A stretch of 64,000 nt of DNA, from NCBI GenBank assembly GCA_002344975.1, contig DDUV01000057.1, forward strand, positions 18,013 to 82,012. Direction: 5' to 3'. Numbering within the stretch: position 1 is the stretch's first letter; each line of letters opens with the position of its first letter. Both the position numbers and the translations under genes were made by a program. Below, piece after piece: positions 51,676-60,825 of this stretch. The DNA comes from Saprospiraceae bacterium UBA2329. GTDB lineage: Bacteria; Bacteroidota; Bacteroidia; Chitinophagales; Saprospiraceae. The notes beneath the pieces are model-generated. The model saw only the letters and a list, made by a program, of their open reading frames with translations. It was not told the origin of the DNA and did no database searches.

Positions 51676-54219
51676 ATGTCGGAACTTGCCCAACAACTCA
51701 TCGAACGCGAAAAAGAACTCCGCACCGGGTATTTGGACCTCGGCAATTGCGGATTGACGGAACTGCCGGACTTGTCGGAGTTGGAGTGGTTGGAGACGCT
51801 GGTGGTGTCGAATGGGTGGGTGGATGAAGAAAATGGGGAATGGGTGAAGAGCCAAAATAACGGCGCAAAAAACAGACTTGGATCTCCGCCAACCGGGTAT
51901 TTACCTATGGGACTCAAGCGGTTAAAATGGGATGGCCAATGGCGTGATCCCTGGCCTACTGATGATTTGCAATTTTTAGTAGGTCTCGATAATTTAACAG
52001 TGCTTGATTTGCAATTTAATCAGATTAAAGATATATCACCTATTAACAGCTTGGCGAAGCTGACCGAACTCAACCTCAAGAACAATAAAATTGTCAATAT
52101 TGAAGCGCTGGGTCAGTTGACGAATTTGGAGCAGCTTGATTTGGAGGGCAATCAAGTTAATGATATTAGCTCTCTCAGACACATTAATAGTTTGACCTTT
52201 GTGGATATAAGTCGCAATGATATTACCGACATTAAACCTTTAGAACAATTGGTACAACTAGCTTATCTTGATTTGCGAAAAAACAGAATAAGAGACATTA
52301 AGCCCTTGGAAATGCTCACCAGTTTAAAATGGCTGCATTTGGGAAATAACAATATTGAGTGTATTACACCATTACATCGATTAATAAAGAGAGGCTTAAG
52401 ATTGGCCGTAAAAGGACAAAGCGACGGGGAGGTCATGCTTTACCAGAATCCCATCTCCAAACCTCCTCTCTACATCGTCCGCCAAGGCAACGCCGCCATC
52501 CTCGAATACTTCCGCCAAAAAGAAAAAACCGGCGCGGAGCTGCTCTTAGAGGCCAAGCTCATCCTCCTCGGCGACGGGCGGGCCGGCAAAACCTCCTTGG
52601 CCAATCGCCTCTTAGGCAAGAACTTGCCCGCCGAGGCCGACCGCACGCAAGGGGTGGACATCATCATTGGGGAGTATGAGTTTCCGGTGGCCGGGGGCGG
52701 TACCTTCCAACTCAATATCTGGGACTTCGCCGGGCAGGACAAGTACAAGCCCCTGCATCAGTTTTTCTACACCGAAAGCAGCCTGTATGTGATGGTGGCC
52801 GAAAGCGGCAACAGCGGCACCGACTACGACGACTGGTTCCAAACGGCGGAACTGTTTGGCGAGGGCAGTCCGCTGCTGCTGGCGCTCAATGAGTTCCGCG
52901 ACGGCACGGGCCTCGGCTCTTTTGATGTGGAACGCTGGAAAAAGCGCTTTCCCAGCCTGCTCAAAGAGGTGTTCTCCGTCAACCTCGGCACGCAGCGCGG
53001 CATGGAGGAACTGCGGCAACACATTCACCTGCTGGCCCAGACGTTGCCGCACACGCGCTATGAGTTTCCCAAAAACTGGGCCGCCGTGCGCCGCGAACTC
53101 GAAAGTCGCCGCAGCGAGCACTTCATATCGCTGCAAGAGTACCTCCGCATCTGCCGGGAGAACCAACTGCCGGAACGCGACAGCGCGCTCATCCTCAGTT
53201 CGGTATTGCACAAAATAGGCGTGTGCCTGCACTACCAAAAGAGCGAACTGCTGCGACAATACGTCATCCTCAACAACGAGTGGGCCACCGGCGCGGTGTA
53301 CCAAATCCTCGAAGACCCTGTAGTGGCCGAGGAAAAACGCGGCTTCTTCGACTGGAACGACCTGCGCCGCATCTGGCACGACGCGGCTTACTGCGACATG
53401 CAGCCCCAACTATTGGAACTGATGCAACAGTTCAAAATGGCGTACCCGCTGCCCAACGGCAAGGAGTATGTGGCCCCACCGTTGTTGTCGCCCGCGCCGC
53501 CCGCCAACTGGGAATGCCCTGCCGGCGAATCGCTTGCAATGTATGTGGAGTACGAGTTCATGCCCAAACTGCTGATGACGCAGTTCATCGTGAGCCGCTA
53601 CATGGACATTGCCGAGGGGCGCACGCAGGTATGGCGCAACGGCGTGGCGCTGCGCTGGCCCGATGCGCTGGCCGAAGTGGTGAAGTCCAAGTCGCAGGGC
53701 CGCGACGCCTTCCTCATTCGGGTGCAGGGCAAAGGCGGCAAGGGCCTGCTCACGGCCATCCGGAACACCCTGCGCGACCTGCACGATGAGTACCGGGGCA
53801 TCCGGCCGCACGAGATCATCCCTTGTCCTTGTTCCGGGTGTAGGTCGGGCAAGAACCGGCAGCATTATTTTGACTACGAAAACCTGCAAAACCGCCTCGA
53901 AAAAGGCCGCCGCGTGGTGGAGTGCGACAAATCGCTGGAGGAGCTGAATCTGCTGGAATTGCTGGGAGCTTTGTTTGTGTTCGACAGCCTGGAAGTGGGC
54001 CGGCCGCTGCGCATGAGGGAGGTGGCCTCGCCGGGGGCGCTGGAGCGGCAGGGGTTGGAGGAGTCGCTACATCTTATGATTCAAAAACTCAATCGCATCC
54101 GGGAGGCATTCGCTATTGAGAACGATCCCTCAGCAAAGTTTAAATACGAAAAACAAATAGAAGCCCTCGAAATGGAGATCGCCGAAGTGCGGCGGAAGCT
54201 GCGCAGGATGAATGGATAA
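51676..54219 (+). CDS. Roco protein (LRR-Roc-COR) with C-terminal coiled coil
   Basis: An 847-residue bacterial Roco GTPase. Leucine-rich repeats span about residues 90-270 (LTVLDLQFNQIKDISPINSL and following 22-residue units). The Roc GTPase domain has P-loop GDGRAGKTSL near 298-307 and WDFAGQDKY (switch II) near 351-359. The COR dimerisation domain runs from about 480 to 700, with a CPCSGC zinc-like knuckle near 717-722. The last 70 residues form a coiled coil (KLNRIREAFAIENDPSAKF; KQIEALEMEIAEVRRKL) of a kind seen in conflict-system proteins with TIR, caspase or NACHT domains. It lies just upstream of a restriction-modification pair, with a secreted caspase beyond. The LRR part is more AT-rich than the rest. 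Confidence 0.85.
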   Translation: MSELAQQLIEREKELRTGYLDLGNCGLTELPDLSELEWLETLVVSNGWVDEENGEWVKSQNNGAKNRLGSPPTGYLPMGLKRLKWDGQWRDPWPTDDLQFLVGLDNLTVLDLQFNQIKDISPINSLAKLTELNLKNNKIVNIEALGQLTNLEQLDLEGNQVNDISSLRHINSLTFVDISRNDITDIKPLEQLVQLAYLDLRKNRIRDIKPLEMLTSLKWLHLGNNNIECITPLHRLIKRGLRLAVKGQSDGEVMLYQNPISKPPLYIVRQGNAAILEYFRQKEKTGAELLLEAKLILLGDGRAGKTSLANRLLGKNLPAEADRTQGVDIIIGEYEFPVAGGGTFQLNIWDFAGQDKYKPLHQFFYTESSLYVMVAESGNSGTDYDDWFQTAELFGEGSPLLLALNEFRDGTGLGSFDVERWKKRFPSLLKEVFSVNLGTQRGMEELRQHIHLLAQTLPHTRYEFPKNWAAVRRELESRRSEHFISLQEYLRICRENQLPERDSALILSSVLHKIGVCLHYQKSELLRQYVILNNEWATGAVYQILEDPVVAEEKRGFFDWNDLRRIWHDAAYCDMQPQLLELMQQFKMAYPLPNGKEYVAPPLLSPAPPANWECPAGESLAMYVEYEFMPKLLMTQFIVSRYMDIAEGRTQVWRNGVALRWPDALAEVVKSKSQGRDAFLIRVQGKGGKGLLTAIRNTLRDLHDEYRGIRPHEIIPCPCSGCRSGKNRQHYFDYENLQNRLEKGRRVVECDKSLEELNLLELLGALFVFDSLEVGRPLRMREVASPGALERQGLEESLHLMIQKLNRIREAFAIENDPSAKFKYEKQIEALEMEIAEVRRKLRRMNG

Positions 54220-54225
54220 AAAACT

Positions 54226-54233
54226 TAACTTTG
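54226..54233 (+). promoter_or_regulatory. TAnnTTTG promoter element, PstI-type R-M operon
   Basis: TAACTTTG, full match, followed by CGC; 25 bases before the methyltransferase ATG at 54259 and just after the Roco stop. Confidence 0.6.
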
Positions 54234-54258
54234 CGCTATTCCTTTACCCAACTGCAAC

Positions 54259-55836
54259 ATGGACAACAGCATTGCCATACCCAACATCGCGTCGGAACTG
54301 CCGAGCCGTGTCGCCGAACGGCTGGGGCTTGCGTATGCTTCGTCTGTATCTTCGCAGCACAAAAAAGAAAATGGGCAGTTTTTTACGCCCATCGGCATAG
54401 CGGAGTTCATGGCTTCGTGTTCGGATTACCGGTCATCCAAGGCCCGCGTTCTCGATCCCGGCTGCGGCACGGCGGTGTTGTCGTGTGCCTGGGTAGAGCG
54501 CATGGTTCTGGCCGGAACCTTGCGCCAAGTGGAACTGACCGCCTACGAAACCGATACCGACCTGACACCCTACACCCGCCAATCCCTCGATTATCTTGAA
54601 AAATGGTGTGCAGAAAGAGGCGTCCGAATCTCAACCACCTTATACACCGACGATTTCGTGATGCGTAATGCCGATGCGCTCGAAGCTGCGCCCGGGTTGT
54701 TTTCACCGCAGCCGGAATTATTTGATGTGGTGCTGTCCAATCCGCCGTATTTCAAACTTCCCATTGATGACAAAAGAGCCGTAGCTGCAAAAATCATCGT
54801 CAACGGCCATCCCAATATCTATGCCATTTTCATGGCCTTGTCGGCAAAATTGCTCCAGGAAGAAGGCGAGTTGATTTTTATTACCCCGCGCAGTTATGCC
54901 GCCGGCAGCTACTTCAAAACGTTCAGGGAGTATTTTTTTCGATTGGTGGACTTAGAGCGGGCGCACCTTTTTGTATCAAGAAAAGAAACGTTCAGTCGCG
55001 ACAAAGTGCTTCAGGAAACCGTCATCATCAAGGCTGTGAGGCGGAATATTTCGGGGCCGGAGGTGGTCATTTCTTCATCCTGCGGTGTGAAAGACCTGGC
55101 ATATCCATCGGTGAAAGTATTTCCCCAAAAAGACATTATAGACATAAACTCCAAAGAGAAAATTCTGTACCTGCCCGTTTCCGACAAGGAGGAGGCGATA
55201 TTGGAAGTCTTCAAGTACTGGACTGGCAGCTTGTCCAAATACCATATCCGAATTTCAACGGGACCGGTAGTGGCCTTCCGAGCTGTACAATACATCAGCG
55301 GGGCAGCAGCGCCTGAAACCGTACGCTTGGCGCCGTTATTCTGGCTCCACAATGTTCGCCCCATGCAATTGGAGTGGCCTGTGACCAAACCCAACAAAGG
55401 ACAATACATCCATATAGAGGGAGTGCCGGCTTCGTTGCTCATTCCCAATAAAAACTATGTGCTGCTCAGGCGTTTCAGCAGTAAAGACGACAAAAGCCGC
55501 CTGATAGCAGCGCCGTATTTTGCCAATGATGTACAGTCGGATTGGATAGGCGTTGAGAATAAAGTAAATTATATCTACCGGGCAGAGGGGGAACTGGAAG
55601 CCAATGAAGTGATGGGTTTTTGCGCGCTCCTCAACAGCCGGCTGTTTGATGCCTACTTTCGCATTTTCAACGGCAATGTGAATGTCAGTGCCACGGAGTT
55701 GCGGGAAATGCCCCTGCCTCCCATTTCAATGATTCGAGCCATTGGAGACGCTTTGTTGCAGTCCGATGATATTTCTGTGGAACATGCCGACCGGATCGTA
55801 GCGCAATATTTTGAACCCGCCGAATATAGCTTATGA
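54259..55836 (+). CDS. Type II N6-adenine DNA methyltransferase, PstI/BsuBI type
   Basis: A 525-residue adenine methyltransferase. Motif X-like HKKENGQFFTP is near residues 34-44, motif I DPGCGTAVL near 66-74 and motif IV SNPPY near 159-163, the gamma-class order with the target-recognition domain in the C-terminal half. It overlaps the start of a BsuBI/PstI-family endonuclease by 4 bases (ATGA), so it should protect the same site, predicted CTGCAG by family. Operon promoter seen just upstream. Confidence 0.9.
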   Translation: MDNSIAIPNIASELPSRVAERLGLAYASSVSSQHKKENGQFFTPIGIAEFMASCSDYRSSKARVLDPGCGTAVLSCAWVERMVLAGTLRQVELTAYETDTDLTPYTRQSLDYLEKWCAERGVRISTTLYTDDFVMRNADALEAAPGLFSPQPELFDVVLSNPPYFKLPIDDKRAVAAKIIVNGHPNIYAIFMALSAKLLQEEGELIFITPRSYAAGSYFKTFREYFFRLVDLERAHLFVSRKETFSRDKVLQETVIIKAVRRNISGPEVVISSSCGVKDLAYPSVKVFPQKDIIDINSKEKILYLPVSDKEEAILEVFKYWTGSLSKYHIRISTGPVVAFRAVQYISGAAAPETVRLAPLFWLHNVRPMQLEWPVTKPNKGQYIHIEGVPASLLIPNKNYVLLRRFSSKDDKSRLIAAPYFANDVQSDWIGVENKVNYIYRAEGELEANEVMGFCALLNSRLFDAYFRIFNGNVNVSATELREMPLPPISMIRAIGDALLQSDDISVEHADRIVAQYFEPAEYSL

Positions 55837-56792
55837 GCAAAATAGCCGAAGCCAGACAAATATTGGAAGCGTTGGGACTTCCAAAAGAACAGCAAAACGA
55901 ACGCTCGGCATTAACGCTGCTCGCTTTGTGTCATTTGAAAGAAGAAGACGCATGGAGCAGCGCCAAAGCTGTGAGCATGTCGGTGGTGGGCAATAAAGAA
56001 AATGCGCGGTACGAAGGCATCATGCGTTTCATCGCCCGGCATTACCATAAGCAATATGCAGAAAATTCGAGGGAAACCATTCGACGACAAACACTCCACC
56101 AATTTGTACAAGCCGGCATCGTACTTCACAACCCGGATAACCCGGAACTGCCGACCAACAGCAAAGACAACCACTACAAGCTGTCACCGGTAGCTCTGAA
56201 AGTGGTAAAGACTTACGGCGGGGAAAATTGGAGTAAAGAGGTGGCGCGGTTTAGAAAAAATGTCGGCTTGTTACGGGATAAGTACAACCGGGAGCGGGTA
56301 CTGCAACAAATACCGGTAAAGCTGAGAGACGGATTGGAACTGAATTTCTCGCCGGGGAAACACAACCAGCTACAGGTCGCCATTTTGGAGGACTTCGCTC
56401 CTCGTTTTGCGCCCGGCAGTTCGTTGCTTTATGTGGGCGATACAGCCAGGAAGTACCTTTTTATTGACGAAAGTGGACTAAAAAACCTCTGCATTCCTAT
56501 AGACGAACATGGCAAACTACCGGATGTTATACTTTACGACCAAAAGAGAAATTGGCTGTTTTTGATAGAAGCAGTTACTTCTCACGGGCCTGTGTCTCCC
56601 AAACGAATTATTGAATTAGAAGCGCTGTTTCAACACTGCCCCGCTGGAAAGGTGTATGTGACAGCATTTCCAGATTTTAAAGAATTCAAAAAGCACTCTG
56701 CCGACATTGCCTGGGACACAGAGGTTTGGCTCAGCGAAATGCCCGGCCACTTGATACATTTCAATGGAGACAGATTTTTAGGACCCCGGTAA
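55833..56792 (+). CDS. BsuBI/PstI-family type II restriction endonuclease
   Basis: A 319-residue endonuclease of the BsuBI/PstI family, whose known members cut CTGCAG. An N-terminal winged-helix-like part (about residues 5-130) is followed by the catalytic part LPDVILYDQKRNWLFLIEAV continuing TSHGP, with Asp231 and Glu246 as likely metal ligands, and SPKRIIELEALFQHCP after it, all diagnostic of the family. Translationally coupled to the methyltransferase. Its C-terminal end converges on the caspase gene 7 bases away. Confidence 0.92.
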   Translation: MSKIAEARQILEALGLPKEQQNERSALTLLALCHLKEEDAWSSAKAVSMSVVGNKENARYEGIMRFIARHYHKQYAENSRETIRRQTLHQFVQAGIVLHNPDNPELPTNSKDNHYKLSPVALKVVKTYGGENWSKEVARFRKNVGLLRDKYNRERVLQQIPVKLRDGLELNFSPGKHNQLQVAILEDFAPRFAPGSSLLYVGDTARKYLFIDESGLKNLCIPIDEHGKLPDVILYDQKRNWLFLIEAVTSHGPVSPKRIIELEALFQHCPAGKVYVTAFPDFKEFKKHSADIAWDTEVWLSEMPGHLIHFNGDRFLGPR

Positions 56793-56799
56793 GAGATTA

Positions 56800-58302
56800 T
56801 CAGCGCACAATAGCCACCGGCATGTGTTTGTCAAACAGTCCGCTGAGCACCGGCGATTGCACCCCGGCGGTATAACGGCGTACGCGTTCGTAGGTGAAAT
56901 CGTGCAATTCCTGCACCGTCACAATTTTGTTGCGATCCACATCCGCTTCGCCCTTGAGGCCCCGAATGAGAAAATGGCTGAACACCCCCGAACGCAGGCC
57001 GCCGTCTTCCAGCGAGTACTCTTCGCCTTTGGATGAGAGGAGCAGTGCCAGGCCGCCTTCCGACTTGTCGAACGCTTCATAGTAGGTTTGCAGCGCAGAG
57101 CCTACCACGCCGTTGCGCATGGCCATCAAAGACCCTGCATGGCAGGCATCCGCCAGTACCAATTTGTGTTTGGCGCGGCTGGCCAGCAAAACCTCGCGCA
57201 CTTCCTGGTGGTAAAGCTTGTTGTTGTGGCCGTCATAATCAGCGGGGAGAAAGCAGCCTTGCAAGCCGTGACCGGAGAAATAAAACAGCACCACATCATT
57301 CTCGTCGGCGCGCAGCAGCACGGCCTTCATGGCATTGAGGATGTTGACGCGGGTGGCGTCTTCGTCCACTAAGATTTGGATTTGCTGGTCGGGGAGAGCG
57401 CCGCCTTCCGGGCTTTTCAGAAAAGCGTAGAGTTGGTAGGCATCGTCATCGGTGTAGCGTAGGGTAGGCATGTGGTTGTATTGCGCCACGCCCACTACAA
57501 TGGCCCATATTTTTACCTCAGAGCTGCGTTCTATTTTGATGCCGCCCCGGTCAAAATGTTCACTTTCATAAAACAGCTCTCGAGCGGGTTTTCCTGCGTT
57601 CCACACAGCGCCCAGCACTTTGCCGCTTTTGTAATACATCACGCCTTGTCCATTGGGAGCGTGGTTTTTCCATTCGCCTTCGTATCGGTCGCCACCGGGA
57701 TAATAGACTGAGCCGTTGCCTTCGGGATTGCCTTTGATGAACTGGCCGTAATAGCGCGAGCCATCGCGGTAGCTATATTTGCCCACGCCTTCCGGGCAGG
57801 GCACTGCATTGCAATTGCGGAGGTTGGCCGTATCGCCCAGTACCACCGTTTTGCCCCATTCCGGGCGGTATTGATCCATTTCCCACATACCGCTCAAGGT
57901 ACTGCCGTCGGCGTGGTACAAAATACCTCTGCCCTGACGCACGCCATCGGCAAACTGCCCCTCGTAGCGGTCGCCGTTGGGATACAGCAATGTGCCGGTA
58001 CCGTGTTGGCGATTGCGGAGAAAATCGCCCGTGTATTTGCGCCCGTCTGCAAACACAAACTCGCCTTTGCCCTCGCGTTGGTGGTTTTTCCATTCGCCGG
58101 TATAACGGTCGCCATTACTGAAAAGAATGGTGCCCTGACCATGAATACGGCCGTCTTCAAAATAACCGGCGAAGCGCGCGCCGCTGGGGTAAACGCATTC
58201 GCTGAAACCATTGAAACAATTGCCGCTCAGGCATTTGAATTGTGCCGCGGAGGGCGTGAGGCAGGCCAAAGCCGCCAACAAACTCAACATCGCTCTCATC
58301 AT
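56800..58302 (-). CDS. Secreted MORN-repeat caspase (C14) protein
   Basis: About 500 residues from ATG 58302 (an upstream ATG at 58350 is less likely; two further Met follow closely). Signal peptide (LSLLAALACLTPSAAQ). Then about seven MORN repeats over residues 30-245 (YPSGARFAGYFEDGRIHGQG; YPNGDRYEGQFADGVRQGRG). A C14 caspase domain spans about 260-490: KIWAIVVGVAQY, catalytic His345 in YFSGHG, catalytic Cys387 in LADACHAG. Caspase-like proteases cleave after Arg/Lys in bacterial types and can act in cell-suicide systems, but this one appears exported, so an envelope or extracellular role is equally possible. It is convergent with the R-M pair. Confidence 0.88.
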   Translation of the reverse strand: MMRAMLSLLAALACLTPSAAQFKCLSGNCFNGFSECVYPSGARFAGYFEDGRIHGQGTILFSNGDRYTGEWKNHQREGKGEFVFADGRKYTGDFLRNRQHGTGTLLYPNGDRYEGQFADGVRQGRGILYHADGSTLSGMWEMDQYRPEWGKTVVLGDTANLRNCNAVPCPEGVGKYSYRDGSRYYGQFIKGNPEGNGSVYYPGGDRYEGEWKNHAPNGQGVMYYKSGKVLGAVWNAGKPARELFYESEHFDRGGIKIERSSEVKIWAIVVGVAQYNHMPTLRYTDDDAYQLYAFLKSPEGGALPDQQIQILVDEDATRVNILNAMKAVLLRADENDVVLFYFSGHGLQGCFLPADYDGHNNKLYHQEVREVLLASRAKHKLVLADACHAGSLMAMRNGVVGSALQTYYEAFDKSEGGLALLLSSKGEEYSLEDGGLRSGVFSHFLIRGLKGEADVDRNKIVTVQELHDFTYERVRRYTAGVQSPVLSGLFDKHMPVAIVR

Positions 58303-58594
58303 AAGGTGTTTGACTGTAGATAGCGTGCAGCACCCGCGGCGGAAGGCCATTCGGTGTTAACGTTCAGCGAGGGAGACTGCTCATGAATTTGTAGCGGTTG
58401 ATCGAATAGAAATCGGCTTTGGTTATATAGATTTTTTTTTTATTTGAATGTAATAACTGCCGTTGCGGCCTATTGTTGCGCTTTCGGCGAGATTTAAAAA
58501 AATCCATACCTTTGCAGGGCAGGAAAAAACCAAGATGCTGATCTAAACGGGCGTTCCTGTTGCTTTATTCTTTCACTTAACATACGTTAGTACC
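58303..58594. other. Divergent control region, caspase and DUF4920 genes
   Basis: About 290 bases. TACCTTTG at 58507-58514 faces the DUF4920 gene. A T-rich stretch lies at 58430-58445. No ORF, repeat copy or hairpin was found, and no promoter match for the caspase gene. Confidence 0.4.
58507..58514 (+). promoter_or_regulatory. TAnnTTTG promoter element, DUF4920 gene
   Basis: TACCTTTG, full match, 80 bases before the ATG at 58595, implying a leader of about 75 bases. Confidence 0.55.
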
Positions 58595-59089
58595 ATGTTA
58601 AAGTATCTGTTGTTTGCACTCATGCTGCTGCCTGTGGCAGTAGTGGCGCAATCGGGCGCAAAAGCCGCCAAAGGCAACCCTCAAGGCTCCGTTTTTGGAG
58701 AGGCTTTCAAAGCCAAAGGCGCTATGCCTTATGACCAAATGTTGAACCGCATGGCGGGCAAGGAAAAACTGCCCGTGAAAGTGCGCGGCACCGTGGACAA
58801 TGTTTGCCAGGTAAAAGGCTGCTGGATGAACATCGTTTCTACACAGGACGGCAAGGAAAAAATGATGGTCAAGTTTAAAGACTATGGTTTCTTTATGCCT
58901 AAGGACATTGCCGGCCGGGAAGTCATTCTCGACGGCTACGCTTTTTATGAAGTGACCTCTGTGGACGAACTGCGCCACTATGCTGAAGATGCGGGCAAAA
59001 CCAAAGAGGAAATTGCCCTCATCACCGAGCCGAGCAAAAAACTCATGTTTATGGCCTCGGGCGTATTGCTCTTGGACAAGGCTAAGTAA
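58595..59089 (+). CDS. DUF4920 secreted protein
   Basis: A 164-residue exported protein of the DUF4920 family. Signal peptide at residues 1-19 (LLFALMLLPVAVVAQ). The conserved CQVKGCWMNI holds Cys71 and Cys76, and the fold is an OB-like beta barrel with VKVRGTVDNV and MMVKFKDYGFFMPKDIAGRE. Function unknown; the Cys pair may bind metal or form a disulfide. A 9-bp hairpin follows. Confidence 0.85.
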   Translation: MLKYLLFALMLLPVAVVAQSGAKAAKGNPQGSVFGEAFKAKGAMPYDQMLNRMAGKEKLPVKVRGTVDNVCQVKGCWMNIVSTQDGKEKMMVKFKDYGFFMPKDIAGREVILDGYAFYEVTSVDELRHYAEDAGKTKEEIALITEPSKKLMFMASGVLLLDKAK

Positions 59090-59119
59090 GGAGAGAGACA
59101 GTCTCCGGCGGGCAAAGTC

Positions 59120-59145
59120 AGGAGGTAAATCACAAGTTACCTCCT
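59120..59145 (+). terminator. Hairpin after the DUF4920 gene
   Basis: AGGAGGTAA (59120-59128) pairs perfectly with TTACCTCCT (59137-59145), loop 8 bases. No T run follows, so terminator strength is uncertain. Confidence 0.45.
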
Positions 59146-59223
59146 GCCCCAACCCGTTAACGTACTATCTCAGATTTCCCCAGCGTTATGAGCGCAGATA
59201 TACTATGAGAAACTACGCGAACC

Positions 59224-59814
59224 ATGAATTACCACGCTGCCAAAGCATTCATCGTTGAGAAGCTGGAACGCGAGCTTTCAGCCGATCTGACCTACCACGG
59301 GCTGCACCATACATTGGATGTGCTGCACATCACAGAGGAGTTGTGCCTGATGGAGTCCATTGGAGTCTATGAGTCCATGTTGCTCAAAACGGCCGCCTTG
59401 TTTCACGATTCCGGTTTTATTAAGAACAACAAAGACCACGAAACGCTGGGCTGTGCCATTGCCCGCGAACACCTGCCGCGCTACGATTACACGCCATTGG
59501 AAATAGAGCGCATTTGCAGCATGATTATGGCCACCAAAATTCCGCAAAGCCCCGCCAACTTCCTCGAAGCCATCCTCTGCGATGCGGATCTGGACTACCT
59601 CGGCCGGGAAGATTTTTTCGACATCGGCTCTACTTTGTTTCAAGAACTGAAAACCTACCAAGTGCTTCAGCGCGAAGAAGACTGGAACCGCCTCCAAGTA
59701 TCTTTTTTGGAAAAACATGCCTTTTTTACCCCCACCAACCAACGCCGCCGCGCACCTCGCAAGCAAGTGTATTTAGAACAACTGAAGCAGGTAGTGGCGG
59801 GGTATGACTTATAA
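59224..59814 (+). CDS. HD-domain phosphohydrolase
   Basis: A 196-residue HD-superfamily hydrolase. The metal-binding His/Asp residues are visible in HGLHHTLDV (His28-His29), AALFHDSGF (His61-Asp62) and LCDADLDYLG (Asp120 or Asp122). Such proteins hydrolyse phosphate bonds in nucleotides. It is a simple, cytosolic one-domain protein, and its substrate is unknown. It converges on the KAS III gene with no gap (59814/59815). Confidence 0.82.
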   Translation: MNYHAAKAFIVEKLERELSADLTYHGLHHTLDVLHITEELCLMESIGVYESMLLKTAALFHDSGFIKNNKDHETLGCAIAREHLPRYDYTPLEIERICSMIMATKIPQSPANFLEAILCDADLDYLGREDFFDIGSTLFQELKTYQVLQREEDWNRLQVSFLEKHAFFTPTNQRRRAPRKQVYLEQLKQVVAGYDL

Positions 59815-60807
59815 CTAAAACCTCACCGCCGCCGCCGCAAACGCCAGTCCGCCTCCCGAACCAATGAAAAAGCCCAATTGGCCCGGTTTCACTTTGCCGG
59901 CTTCCATAGCCAGATTGAAGGCCATCGGTATGCAGGCCGAGCCGGTGTAGCCGAGGTAGTGCATGGCCGTGTGCGCTTTTTCGTGCGGCTGCCCCAGCAG
60001 GTCCATCGTTTCGCGCAGACTATGTACATTGATCTGGGTGATGAAAAAATGGTCAATGTCGTCGGGTGTAGCACCGATGCGCTCGCAGAGGGTGCGCGTC
60101 ATGGCCGACCAGATTTCAGGATTCAGTTCTTTGGGAAATTTTTTGACAAATTGCAGCAAATGCGTTTTGTCGGCCAGCACCTGCTCGCTGACGGGATACT
60201 TGGTACCGCCGCCATAAATCCCCATCCACTCGCAGTATTGCCCCCGCGAAATGAGCTGACTGCTGAGGAAACCCCGTTTTTGCTCCCCTCCTTCTGCCGC
60301 CATCACCACCGCGCCCGCGCCGTCGGCAAAAAGCGTCACGGTTTTTTTGTCGGCCATGTTCAGATACTTGCTCATGGCATACGCGCCGATGACGAGCACA
60401 TGCTGGTACTGTTCATCAGAAAGGATGTATTTGGAGGCAATGTCCAAGGCGGTGACAAATCCCGCGCAAGCGGTATTTACATCAAAAGTACCTGCGTTGA
60501 CGGCGCCGATGCGGTCTTGCACCACCGAAGCGGTTGAGGGCGAAACATACTCCGGCGTATCGGTGGCGATGATGAGCAGTTGGAGTTGGTCGGCGGTGAT
60601 GCCGGCGCGTTCGAGGGCTTGCAGGGCTGCCTTTTCGCAGAGGTCGGCGGTGCTTTCGTCGGGGCGGCACCAGCGGCGTTCGTAAATTTCTACGTTGGTA
60701 CGAAGCCAGGCGTCCACGTCTTCGCCCAATAGTTCGTTGAAGTATGCGTTGGGCAAAACGCGGTCAGGAGCATAAGCCCCGGAGGAGAGGATAACGGCGT
60801 TGCGCAT
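59815..60807 (-). CDS. 3-oxoacyl-ACP synthase III homologue lacking His and Asn of the triad
   Basis: A 330-residue KAS III (FabH-like) thiolase-fold enzyme. The nucleophile Cys114 is normal (DVNTACAGF). The usual PHQAN block is replaced by FITQINVHS, so the catalytic His position is Gln258 (or a shifted His262), and the usual GNTSAAS block is LGYTGSACIP, so the catalytic Asn is Tyr287. ADGAGAVVM and FGSGGGLAF-like end motif (FFIGSGGGLAFAAA) are kept. It should still form an acyl-Cys intermediate but probably does not carry out standard decarboxylative condensation; an acyltransferase role is possible. No fatty-acid operon surrounds it. Confidence 0.85.
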   Translation of the reverse strand: MRNAVILSSGAYAPDRVLPNAYFNELLGEDVDAWLRTNVEIYERRWCRPDESTADLCEKAALQALERAGITADQLQLLIIATDTPEYVSPSTASVVQDRIGAVNAGTFDVNTACAGFVTALDIASKYILSDEQYQHVLVIGAYAMSKYLNMADKKTVTLFADGAGAVVMAAEGGEQKRGFLSSQLISRGQYCEWMGIYGGGTKYPVSEQVLADKTHLLQFVKKFPKELNPEIWSAMTRTLCERIGATPDDIDHFFITQINVHSLRETMDLLGQPHEKAHTAMHYLGYTGSACIPMAFNLAMEAGKVKPGQLGFFIGSGGGLAFAAAAVRF

Positions 60808-60825
60808 GGGAAGATGAGGTTGGTA

